A stretch of 64,000 bases of DNA, taken from positions 1 to 64,000 of IMG/VR virus record IMGVR_UViG_3300048588_001019, one strand, 5' to 3'. Under the pieces are notes generated by a model. The model ran no database searches, was not told the origin of the DNA, and was given only the letters and a program-made list of their open reading frames with translations. Positions 33,180 to 41,385 of the stretch are shown here, piece after piece. The stretch's first letter is position 1. Each line of letters begins with the position of its first letter. Origin of the DNA: a virus. The position numbers and the translations under genes were made by a program.

Positions 33180-35216
33180 ATGCACAACGATCTTCGAACT
33201 TCCTTAACCCGTAGCGCCATTGAGAAAGCATTGAGCTACATCGATGGTGGTGGAACGTCTCGATTAGACCGGACAAGTGATTATGTGCTGCAGTCGCGAC
33301 ATAATTCATACCAGCTTACCCAAGTCATAGGCATTGCTTCGAAATGGGCCATAGGAGAATACCTTCAGGATGAGGATTTGCCAGAAGACCTAGATAAATG
33401 GTGTGTTAGCACGTTACGCATGCTGGGCTATTCGATTAGGAAGACCTCAGGAACAGATAATCAAAAAATATGGATAGAAAATGTATTGGATTGCCACGAG
33501 CAACTATCCCCGTTCTGGAGAATAGGGGAGCGGCTCATTGCCCCAATTAATCTCGAATCCAATTCAGCTAACCTTATTAAGAATATAAAATCCGGAGACC
33601 TTGTATTGCATTGCCAAGGTGGAGAATTTGTCGGGCTTTCTGAAGTTGCGCTAGAGTGCCTGCCTGTTATTTGCTCAGCGCCACAAAAAGGCCAATGGAA
33701 AGGATGTCGAGCATTTTTCGAGGTTACTTTGAGGGATTTTCGAAGGTTTTCAAAGCCAGTTCCAAATCCAGGTGGTGAAGCGAATGATTATATATGCGTG
33801 AGTAGCTTAGATGCCTTAGATCATGTTTCGAGTGCTGCATGGTCACGTGAATCGGATGAGATCAGTGATTCAATGAACGTGTGGTTGGTTTCGATAGGAA
33901 GAAATAGAAAAGCGTGGCATGAATTTTCGGAGAAGTCCATCGTCGCGTTAGCAGCAGATCATCTTGGAGACCTTAGTCACTACCCCAGTGCTTCGAGTAT
34001 AGAGGAATCCCTTGTGGCAGAGGGTATCTGTGACAGTCGTGACTTGAAAAAGCTCACAGATGCTTACTTCAGTTTTCGTTCAGGGATGGTTGTCGGTTCG
34101 TGGATCGCTCTAAGGACGGGTGGCAATGAAATTGTGGGCCTAGGCAGGGTTACGTCGGACTACTTTTTCGATTCGACTGAACGTAGGCATGTACGTTCGG
34201 TTGAGTGGCTATCGTCAGAAAAAAGAGTAATACCCAACTTTGAGTTAAGCGAAGATGATTCTGTACAGAAAGTTGAACTAAATAGGTACCTGCATCCTGG
34301 CATTAGGAATGTTCTTAATGCAAGTGGATTGGAGTTTAGTCCAAACATTGTTACAAAGAGTCAGTGCATTTCGAATATCTTCATTCCTAAGGGGTCTTTT
34401 GATGAAATAGTTGCGTCGTTGGAAATGAAGAAAAACATCATTCTTCAAGGGCCTCCAGGAGTCGGGAAGACCTTTGTTGCAAGAGTGATCGCAAATTGTC
34501 TGATGGGTGTAGATGATAATGGAAAAGTTGAATTGGTCCAGTTTCACCAATCTTATGCTTACGAAGATTTCATTCAAGGATGGAAGCCCAACAAAAATGG
34601 TGGATTTGAAATTAGGAACGGAATTTTTTATGAATTCTGCAATAGGGCGAGGTTGCAGCCGAAGAAGCGGCATGTCTTCATAATTGACGAGATTAATCGA
34701 GGGAACCTTAGTAGGATTTTTGGAGAATTGTTACTTCTCATCGAGGCAGATAAGCGTGGCTATAAGCATGCGATACCTCTAACTTATGCGCCATCGGAAG
34801 TCTTCTGCGTACCTCCCAATGTTTTCATAATTGGATTGATGAATACCGCAGATAAATCTGTATCATCATTTGACTACGCTTTAAGAAGGCGGTTTACGTT
34901 TTTTACAGTAGACCCCTGTTTCAGCTCACCTGAAGGAGCTGAAAAATTTAAGAGCTACCTCATATCTAAGAATGTGACGGAAACATGCGTCGAAAAAATT
35001 ATTCGAGTCATGACAGATCTCAATCAACATATTGCTAGTAAAAAGTACGCGAAGAGACTTGGGAAAGGTTTTCAGATAGGGCACAGCTACTTTTGTCCTT
35101 CGGATGATCGTAGCAAGGACGACACTTGGTTTGAGCAAATATGGCAGCATGAAATCATCCCAATTCTGCAGGACTATGGTATCGATGATGACGAAATTAA
35201 GAAAGTAGCTGGATGA
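33180..35216 (+). CDS. mcrB: McrB-like AAA+ GTPase/ATPase
   Basis: I use ATG 33180, behind AAGGAA (678 aa). Residues from about 420 form an AAA+ module with Walker A GPPGVGKT (about 424-431), Walker B FIIDEINRGN near 500, and the McrB signature MNTADKS near 553, followed by the RRRF sensor segment. The MNTAD motif marks the GTP-using McrB branch. The N-terminal 400 residues would hold the DNA-recognition part and have no match I can name; they differ from the compact E. coli McrB N-domain. It is coupled to mcrC by ATGA. It should assemble as a ring that moves on DNA and activates the McrC nuclease. Confidence 0.9.
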   Translation: MHNDLRTSLTRSAIEKALSYIDGGGTSRLDRTSDYVLQSRHNSYQLTQVIGIASKWAIGEYLQDEDLPEDLDKWCVSTLRMLGYSIRKTSGTDNQKIWIENVLDCHEQLSPFWRIGERLIAPINLESNSANLIKNIKSGDLVLHCQGGEFVGLSEVALECLPVICSAPQKGQWKGCRAFFEVTLRDFRRFSKPVPNPGGEANDYICVSSLDALDHVSSAAWSRESDEISDSMNVWLVSIGRNRKAWHEFSEKSIVALAADHLGDLSHYPSASSIEESLVAEGICDSRDLKKLTDAYFSFRSGMVVGSWIALRTGGNEIVGLGRVTSDYFFDSTERRHVRSVEWLSSEKRVIPNFELSEDDSVQKVELNRYLHPGIRNVLNASGLEFSPNIVTKSQCISNIFIPKGSFDEIVASLEMKKNIILQGPPGVGKTFVARVIANCLMGVDDNGKVELVQFHQSYAYEDFIQGWKPNKNGGFEIRNGIFYEFCNRARLQPKKRHVFIIDEINRGNLSRIFGELLLLIEADKRGYKHAIPLTYAPSEVFCVPPNVFIIGLMNTADKSVSSFDYALRRRFTFFTVDPCFSSPEGAEKFKSYLISKNVTETCVEKIIRVMTDLNQHIASKKYAKRLGKGFQIGHSYFCPSDDRSKDDTWFEQIWQHEIIPILQDYGIDDDEIKKVAG

Positions 35217-36280
35217 AGCTGCCTCTAAAAACTCTTTTCTACATGTTATCTTATGCTGGCAACATGCTCGATGAAGCTGATGCGATTGATCTTGAGCTGT
35301 CCGACGACTGTGGTGCAAACGATTTGCTCGCAGATATACTTTGTGGCGGAATAGAGCTGCTGATCCGACGTGGAATGAGTCAATCCTATCTCGAATACTT
35401 GGAGAAAACAGCAACACCAAGAGGGAAGATTGACTTTTCTGCAACGATAAATTCCTCGGCGCTTCAAGTTGGGCAACTCATTTGTGCAGTGGAATGTTTG
35501 TCTTTGAATTCAATCAAACACCAAATTTTGAAAGAGTCACTATATCTCTTATGCGCTAAGGGCCTGCTTTCTAGCAAAATTAGGAAACGGGTTGAGCATG
35601 TTTTGCATGCGTTGAGTGAAGTCGATCGCATAATGCTGAGTGAGCAGATTTGTCTTGATGCTCTAAGGGAGCCTGCACAGCCAATTTATCGCTTCCTACT
35701 AGAAATTTCATTCCTGATATTTGTGTCGTCAAAAGTGGGTGATGCAGGATCAGAAGTAAAACTTGTTGATTTTACCCAAAATGATCGTCTGATGCGAAGA
35801 GTTTATGAAGCATTTGTCAGAAATTTCTTTAGATATGAAACCGACTTCCTAATCCAGGGGCGCCAGACTCCATGGCAGAACCTACTTGCTAGGGGGTCTA
35901 AGGCCGATCTGAAGCTCTTTCCAAAGCTTGAGGCTGACATTAGATTGGCTAGTAAGGATGGTGCACGCAGAATCATTATTGAAACAAAGTATATGTGGAG
36001 GCATTTTCAGATATACAAAGAAAAGAAATCGTTTATATCAGCTCATTTAAATCAGCTCTTTGCTTATTTAGCAAATTTCCAAATTCAAGATCCCGGTCCG
36101 ATGTATGAGGGAATTCTTCTGTACCCTACAAACGGAGAAGTGAGCTTTAACCACTCGTATAATCTTCATGGATTCACGCTAAGAATCGCTACAGTAAACT
36201 TGTTTCAATCGCCTATGGAAATTGAAGAAGAACTTCTTGGTATAGCGAATTGTGAAAAATCAATACGCAGGGTTTCATAA
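35213..36280 (+). CDS. mcrC: McrC-like PD-(D/E)XK nuclease subunit
   Basis: Overlaps mcrB by ATGA. The 355-residue protein has the McrC layout: an N-terminal helical part with TPRGKIDF, a central helical region, and a C-terminal nuclease core with D242 (LEADIRL), E257 and K259 (IIIETKY) and Q281/Y285 (LNQLFAYL). McrC activates the McrB ring and provides cleavage. Both subunits look intact. Confidence 0.9.
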   Translation: MKLPLKTLFYMLSYAGNMLDEADAIDLELSDDCGANDLLADILCGGIELLIRRGMSQSYLEYLEKTATPRGKIDFSATINSSALQVGQLICAVECLSLNSIKHQILKESLYLLCAKGLLSSKIRKRVEHVLHALSEVDRIMLSEQICLDALREPAQPIYRFLLEISFLIFVSSKVGDAGSEVKLVDFTQNDRLMRRVYEAFVRNFFRYETDFLIQGRQTPWQNLLARGSKADLKLFPKLEADIRLASKDGARRIIIETKYMWRHFQIYKEKKSFISAHLNQLFAYLANFQIQDPGPMYEGILLYPTNGEVSFNHSYNLHGFTLRIATVNLFQSPMEIEEELLGIANCEKSIRRVS

Positions 36281-36287
36281 TTGCAGG

Positions 36288-37106
36288 CTAAGCAGAAATC
36301 TGGTGTTTGCCTTTTACCATTGAATTCGAAAGATTTCTCATATTTGCATAAATTCTAATGCCATCGTTGCTCTGAGCGAGGTATCCAGAGGAAAGGGCCG
36401 ATTTAAGTGTCAAGTCTAATGGTTCATTTGAAAGGAAGAGCGATACAGCTGTGTTGGTCCACTTTAGGTCATTAAGCGAATATTCGAAAGTTGTATCCAC
36501 TGTTGAGCTGAATTGGCTATCACCCAAGCATAGTCCATACGCTAGTGCCTGGGGGGCAATTTCACCATGGCGACGCATCTCGACCACAACTGTTGATTCG
36601 TTTGCTTTTATCGTAGCTAGGTCAGATCCAAGGCGAGCTTCCTTTAGCCATCTCGCTAACGGCCCTCGGGATGTATTATCGACGCCTTTTGAAATCCATG
36701 CAAAAAACATGCTTTCAAACCTTGGACCGAAAACTACGAGTTCACCTTGTGACCGTGTTACTTCGCGATAGAGCCCGCGTATTGCTTCGAGAGCTTTAGC
36801 AGTGCCGAATACATAATCAATCCACAAACATTGCCTGAGAGCAAGTGAGTCTTTGCCTGCTAGTAATGCGATTGGATATACTTCACGATCTGCCTTTGGT
36901 AATGACAGCCATAAAAAAAAGCGGCGTACAAAAGCGTCCCTGGAGCGCGAATCGCCCAAGTCTTCTGGATGGTCTTTAAGTAAAGCGATTGAAGTGCGTA
37001 AGTCAATCCCCTCATTTATTTCCTCATGTTGCCAGATAGTTTTCCAGTGCTCTAGAAGATGGAAAACTGAAGAATAATGAGTTTTTTTTCCAAACGAGTC
37101 AGCCAT
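36288..37106 (-). CDS. Unknown partner protein of the C5-methyltransferase
   Basis: A 272-residue soluble protein, 15 bases downstream of the methyltransferase gene and convergent with mcrC (7 bases between stops). No signal, membrane segment or familiar motif is seen. One strand-rich segment (TVVVEMRRHGEIAPQALAYG) resembles the ExK region of nucleases, but E-M-R replaces E-x-K. The C-terminal 70 residues (LNDLKWTNTAVSLFLSNEP, LDLTLKSALSSGYLAQS) look like a winged-helix unit. It could be a control, specificity or restriction subunit. I do not recognise it. Confidence 0.5.
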   Translation of the reverse strand: MADSFGKKTHYSSVFHLLEHWKTIWQHEEINEGIDLRTSIALLKDHPEDLGDSRSRDAFVRRFFLWLSLPKADREVYPIALLAGKDSLALRQCLWIDYVFGTAKALEAIRGLYREVTRSQGELVVFGPRFESMFFAWISKGVDNTSRGPLARWLKEARLGSDLATIKANESTVVVEMRRHGEIAPQALAYGLCLGDSQFSSTVDTTFEYSLNDLKWTNTAVSLFLSNEPLDLTLKSALSSGYLAQSNDGIRIYANMRNLSNSMVKGKHQISA

Positions 37107-37121
37107 TCATCGGCTCCCGGA

Positions 37122-38297
37122 TCAAATTGACCGCTTTAGTGACATTCTTTTGGAATCCAGTCCTTGAAGAAACTCTAGAAGACTTCTTGCGTATGCCTCA
37201 GCTAATCGCACTGGCACTGCGTTACCAACTAAGCGATGTTGTGTTGAAATGCTTCCTCGGAAAATAAAATTATCGGGGAAACTTTGCAGTCTCGCAGCTT
37301 CTCTGGGTGTCACTCGCCTAGCGGGAACTGGAGATGTGTAAACATCTTTTTTTGTATACTTTTCGCTTTCAATGGGTGATGCGCCTTGATCGGTATAGCG
37401 AAGGTCAGGTGCAAGTACTCCACCTAGCGAGGGGTTGGTATCTGCGGGTATAGTTTGAGATGGTAAATAAGGGTCTGGTTTTGGAAATAGTCTAGGGCTT
37501 CTATACTTTGCAGGATTATCTAATATTCTTTGGAGGCGTTCTGGAAGTGTATCTCTGGGAGCATCTCTGAAACAGCCGCCATTGGGTACATGACGCATAA
37601 ATGCTTGTACGCTCAGAGGAAGAGACTTGTAGATATGTGCGTTAATTATAGGAGTAATGTCAAGGGAGCCCTCAGGATCTTGCTTTACTGGGGGAGGAAG
37701 ATTTCCAATGGCGTCCAGAATCGATTTATCTGACTTTTTGACTTTGCATGCTTTTGCTGATGAGATGTCGTAGTCAACTGTTATATCGTTGCGAACTCCA
37801 ACAATGATTAAGCGCTCACGACGTTGCGCGACACCAAAATCGACGGCATTTGCGATACTCACATTAATCCGATATCCTGCAGAAGTAAATGCTGCCTTTA
37901 CTTCATCTAGAGCCATTGCCTGCATTCCACGGACATTTTCCATCAAGAACATTCGAGGTTGTTTGCGTTTAACAATTTGTACAAAATTAAGATACAGTTT
38001 ATTTCTCGGATCATCTAGAAACTGTCGGCCGGCAAAGGAGAAGCCTTGACAAGGGGGGCCGCCTACTATTACTTCGCTCCAAGGAAGATCATCAATTGCC
38101 AATTCGCGGTCAGCTAAGTCAAGACTTTTATTAAGTATATCACTGCCGCCAAACAGTTTGGCGTTGGCCTTGTATGTTTCAACAGCAGGTTTCCAATTGT
38201 CAATCGCGGACACAATATGAAATCCTGCCTGTACGAAACCAAGATCCATACCGCCGCAGCCGCTGAACAAGGATAGTACTGAGCGACGCATAGACAT
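37122..38297 (-). CDS. C5-cytosine DNA methyltransferase
   Basis: The 391-residue protein has all main C5-methylase motifs in order: I (FSGCGGMDLG, residues 11-20), IV (GGPPCQGFS, catalytic C83), VI (MENVRG, E120-N121-V122), VIII (QRRERL) and X (RLVGNAVPVRLAEAY). AGGAAG precedes the start. The target sequence cannot be read off the variable region. It forms an operon with the unknown gene at 36288 and faces mcrBC. A C5-methylase next to McrBC-type subunits is the arrangement of LlaJI, in which McrBC-like proteins cut unmethylated sites. Confidence 0.95.
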   Translation of the reverse strand: MSMRRSVLSLFSGCGGMDLGFVQAGFHIVSAIDNWKPAVETYKANAKLFGGSDILNKSLDLADRELAIDDLPWSEVIVGGPPCQGFSFAGRQFLDDPRNKLYLNFVQIVKRKQPRMFLMENVRGMQAMALDEVKAAFTSAGYRINVSIANAVDFGVAQRRERLIIVGVRNDITVDYDISSAKACKVKKSDKSILDAIGNLPPPVKQDPEGSLDITPIINAHIYKSLPLSVQAFMRHVPNGGCFRDAPRDTLPERLQRILDNPAKYRSPRLFPKPDPYLPSQTIPADTNPSLGGVLAPDLRYTDQGASPIESEKYTKKDVYTSPVPARRVTPREAARLQSFPDNFIFRGSISTQHRLVGNAVPVRLAEAYARSLLEFLQGLDSKRMSLKRSI

Positions 38298-38629
38298 CGT
38301 TTTCTTCCTGTCAAGAATTCTGAAAGTAGCTTTGCTATTTCATTCTATCATCAACGGAATGCTAAGAAAGGAAGTGGGCATTTTATTCCTACTGTTTATG
38401 CTTGGCTTTGTGTGGTGCGTTAGAAGGAATTGATTGTTTCGATTCCGTAATTGACTGAAAGGAAAAGCAAAATTTAAAGGCAGCCTTAAACGTTTCACGC
38501 ATATAGTCGTGGAGCTCAAGGACACGATGAATTAGCCCTCTTCCTGTGCGCTACGCTGAACTTCGCCCGAGAATAAGCCATTTGCTGGATGCCTGTTTTT
38601 TAAAGAATGTTTTGGATTTGGCGATGATG

Positions 38630-38815
38630 GTGCAAGAGAATAAGTATTAAGGGTCCTTCCTTGGGCTATATTTGCAAGGTTGACGATCAACCGCCCGCTC
38701 CCGCTTGGTTTCAAAAAAAATTTGCGTCACCGGCACCACTTGCCTTCGTGAACGTCTTCAGCTGAAAGACTTCCAGATTAATTCCTGGTAAATTTGTGGA
38801 CACTGCGTCTACCTG
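38630..38815. repeat. Copy of the region upstream of the terminase genes
   Basis: From the GACGATCAACCGCCC block through TTTCAAAAAAAATTTGCGTC to ACTTCCAGATTA and GGTAAATTTGTGGACA, this DNA is nearly identical to 60295-60420, which precedes the terminase genes. Here it instead leads into a peptidase remnant at 38941. Between 38298 and 38629 I see no gene. Confidence 0.8.
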
Positions 38816-38940
38816 CTGGATGCTTTGAGTGGACAGAGAATGCTCGGTTGAGCCAAACACCGGGACGTCAAAAGCAATCGGCCTGATAGCCATGGCGCTG
38901 CTACGAAGGCTAGTGATAAGCGCAGAGGAGGTCCTGCAGT

Positions 38941-39088
38941 GTTGCAGTTGAATACGATGATTCAACAGAGGCTCTGATTATCCGCAACACCTGGAGGTGA
39001 GGATTGGGGCGAATACGGCTATGGATACCTGCACTATGCCTTCATCGAGCATCCGAAGCGGTCCGGAGATTTCTGGACCATCCGTTAA
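38941..39088 (+). pseudogene. Papain-like peptidase 3' fragment
   Basis: DNA matches the last 50 codons of the peptidase at 11636-11783 (EALIIRN, then the segment for YGYL and [12 protein letters not shown]). An extra base after ACCTGGAGG shifts the frame. The catalytic N218 codon region survives but the Cys and His parts are absent. It abuts the IS-split tail-like gene exactly as in the intact module. Confidence 0.8.
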
Positions 39089-39549
39089 ATCTGTCGAGGC
39101 CTGTATGCTGATAATCGTTGTGATTGACGACAATCGTACTGACAACTGGTCAGTGGCTGAGATGATCGAGGAGATCAATCGTCTCAGGCAGGCTTTGAAT
39201 CAAACGACTCAGCAGGCAACCAAATCCCTCAAGGCAGACATGCAATCCCGTTTCACCCTGCGCAAAAACTGGGCTCAAAAAGGGATTCGATTCGATCGGG
39301 CAAATCAGGATAGTCTTCAGTCCCGGGTCTTCTCAATAGATCCCTGGCTTGTGAAACAGGAGGAGGGCGAGACGTATAAGCCCTCTGGCCATGTTGCGAT
39401 CCCGAAAGCGGCCCGTCTGTCAGATAAGTCCCTTATTCCGAGCTCCATGTTTCCAAATGCTTTGCGCGGCCGTAAGGATGTCTTCGCATTCGACTTCTCG
39501 AAGAACTTATCCTGGAAGCCTTGGAGTTGCCCCCGGCAAAACATACACA

Positions 39550-40302
39550 TCAATCAGCTGATATAGTTCGGCGATATTCTCGCGGTGACATCATCTTTAG
39601 GCCCTTGTGCGGGGCGTTTTCGTTGTAATCTTCAAACCATGCCGGCAGTTGACAGAGGATATCCTCTTCAGACTTCAGGTCACTAAGATAGGCGTAATCG
39701 CGCTTGAAAGTCTTGACGAACGCTTCGGCCATTCCATTGCTTTCAGGGCTATAAGGGGCTGTTGTGCAGACTTCAAAGCCAAGTCGCCTGCCGAATTCAA
39801 CCGTGTCCCTGGCAACGTAACAAGGCCCATTGTCGCTGAGCCACTGCAGGGCGCGAGGAACTCTGGTCAGGCCTTGAAATCTCTTCTCAAGCGCTTCAGT
39901 CATGAGATCCCGGATCATTTCACCGGAGATGCCCTTCGTTGATGCGATCCAGGTTATGACTTCGCGATCGTGGCAGTCAAGTACAAACGCGATTTGAACG
40001 AGATCTCCGTTCCAGCAGCGCAGCCCGAAGGTATCTGAACACCATCGCAGATTGCTTTTCAGAGTAATGATTTTGCCATCATGAGTGCGGGTTGGTCTTG
40101 TTCCGTGCCTAGCCAATAGCATCCCGCTGGCCTTCATTATTCGATAAACCCGCTTGTGATTGACGGACTGGAATCCTGACGACTGAAGCTCCTTGGAGAG
40201 AAGTCGGGTTACGCGTCGATAACCATAGGACGATTTACGGGAGACAATTTCCTTGATCAAAGGCAATAGGCGAGCATCGTCAGCTCTTTGAACTGGCTTC
40301 AT
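39550..40302 (-). CDS. IS transposase OrfB (DDE domain)
   Basis: The 250-residue frame has the rve integrase core: D in WCSDTFGL, D in LSDNGPCY and E in NGMAEAFVKTFK, the DDE triad, plus YGYRRVTRLL of the HTH_21-type region. It is probably made as an OrfAB fusion by -1 slippage at the A8 run near 40425, as in IS3 elements. Catalyses excision and insertion of the IS. Confidence 0.95.
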   Translation of the reverse strand: MKPVQRADDARLLPLIKEIVSRKSSYGYRRVTRLLSKELQSSGFQSVNHKRVYRIMKASGMLLARHGTRPTRTHDGKIITLKSNLRWCSDTFGLRCWNGDLVQIAFVLDCHDREVITWIASTKGISGEMIRDLMTEALEKRFQGLTRVPRALQWLSDNGPCYVARDTVEFGRRLGFEVCTTAPYSPESNGMAEAFVKTFKRDYAYLSDLKSEEDILCQLPAWFEDYNENAPHKGLKMMSPREYRRTISAD

Positions 40303-40373
40303 AGCGGTCTCTTCCTGATTGAGACGATGGATTAAGTTTGAACGGGATACTTCGAGAGTGTCAGAGATTCGCT

Positions 40374-40763
40374 TTACTCGAAATCGTCCACCCCTTGCAA
40401 TGGCATGCGCGAGATCAGTTTTTTTTCACGACCGATTCGGACGGCTTCCTTAAGAATCTCAACCTCTTCAGTCTTGCGTCCAAGAAGGCGTTCAAGCCGC
40501 TTGACGCGGTCCTCGAGCTTCTTCATTTCGCTCTCTGGAATCACACGCTCCTCGGATCCCACACCTGTCAAAGCTCCATTTTCCATCGCTCGCCTCCAAC
40601 TGAAGAGCTGGTTGGGAGCTATACCATGCTTGCGGGCAACCAAGGAAACCGACATTGCGGGTTGGTAAGTCTCATCCACGATTGCCTTTTTCTCTTCGGG
40701 GGACCAGCGACGACGACGTTGGGGACTGGTCAGAACTTCAACCCGGGACTTGGTGTTAGTCAT
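40374..40763 (-). CDS. IS transposase OrfA (HTH)
   Basis: The 129-residue protein has a helix-turn-helix (RWSPEEKKAIVDE, SVSLVARKHGIAPNQLFSW) followed by a leucine-zipper-like coil (EMKKLEDRVKRLERLLGRK), the normal OrfA build for end binding and dimerisation. An A-run (GAAAAAAAAC on the minus strand near 40420-40430) just before its end is the likely frameshift site into OrfB. Confidence 0.95.
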   Translation of the reverse strand: MTNTKSRVEVLTSPQRRRRWSPEEKKAIVDETYQPAMSVSLVARKHGIAPNQLFSWRRAMENGALTGVGSEERVIPESEMKKLEDRVKRLERLLGRKTEEVEILKEAVRIGREKKLISRMPLQGVDDFE

Positions 40764-41164
40764 AGTGTTGGTCTTACTCCTAGTTGTTAGGAGCTGACCG
40801 AAGTGTATGGTCTAAACAGGGGCTACTACAAGCCTTATCATCATAATGGAATTTTTCAGCGGCTGAGGGGCAGCAAACATTTGCGGTTTCTCTATCTGCT
40901 CAAAGACAAAAAGACGACGTTAGCACGCTGGCAATTCAGCGAGCAGGTAGAGGGCGTGGTCGATGAATACTTCGAAAAATACTCTGCAATGGAAGTGGAA
41001 TTAGTCGCGGACCGCAAAGCTTATTCTAAATGGGAGAGGATATAAACGACGGTAGTTCTAACTGAGAAACGAAAGGTTAATCAAGAAGATTAGGCCACAC
41101 ATCTAACCCTGGAATGTAAGACGTGTGGCACTCTGAATTCAAATTTCCGAACTTAGAATGACTT

Positions 41165-41356
41165 CTAGTCGATTTTATCGACAGAATTCATTGATTCGGG
41201 ACGCATCGGAGTAGATGAATTGATTCGCATATTAGTGTGTGGACGTTCAGGATCAGTTTTTCCAATTCCTTTAGGGGCGCGAAAATACCATATAATAAAG
41301 AGTACAACGCTTAGAATCACACCCAATCCAATTAATATCTGATAAATATCTGACAT
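41165..41356 (-). CDS. Small single-span membrane protein next to the Rhs gene
   Basis: The 63-residue protein has GGGAG before its ATG and one N-terminal membrane helix (ILIGLGVILSVVLFIIWYF), then a polar tail. It lies 29 bases downstream of the Rhs gene on the same strand. Position suggests an accessory or membrane immunity partner of the Rhs tip, but the sequence does not show that. Confidence 0.5.
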   Translation of the reverse strand: MSDIYQILIGLGVILSVVLFIIWYFRAPKGIGKTDPERPHTNMRINSSTPMRPESMNSVDKID

Positions 41357-41385
41357 ACTCTTAGCTCCCTAACAGATCTTTGAAG

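Larger units (their letters stand above)
39522..40830 (-). mobile_element. IS3-family (IS2-like) insertion sequence
   Basis: The 1309-bp element starts TGGAGTTGCCCCC and ends GGGGCTACTACA (TG...CA ends). The imperfect terminal inverted repeats share the GCCCC core and CATACAC. It is flanked by the 5-bp target duplication AGCCT (39517-39521 and 40831-40835). It carries orfA and orfB on the minus strand. The intact duplication and restorable target reading frame show a recent insertion. Confidence 0.95.
39105..41045 (+). pseudogene. Tail-like gene, second full copy, split by an IS
   Basis: Begins MLIIVVIDDNRTDNWSVAEM and runs without a break to 39521. The IS then intervenes, and the gene resumes at 40836 (removing the IS and one AGCCT gives TGG-AAG-CCT-TAT-CAT-CAT in frame) and continues to a stop at 41043. 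About 73% identity at protein level to the intact copy is my eye estimate. The gene was full-length until the IS inserted. The last 15 residues differ from the intact copy. Between 41046 and 41164 nothing is seen. Confidence 0.85.
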
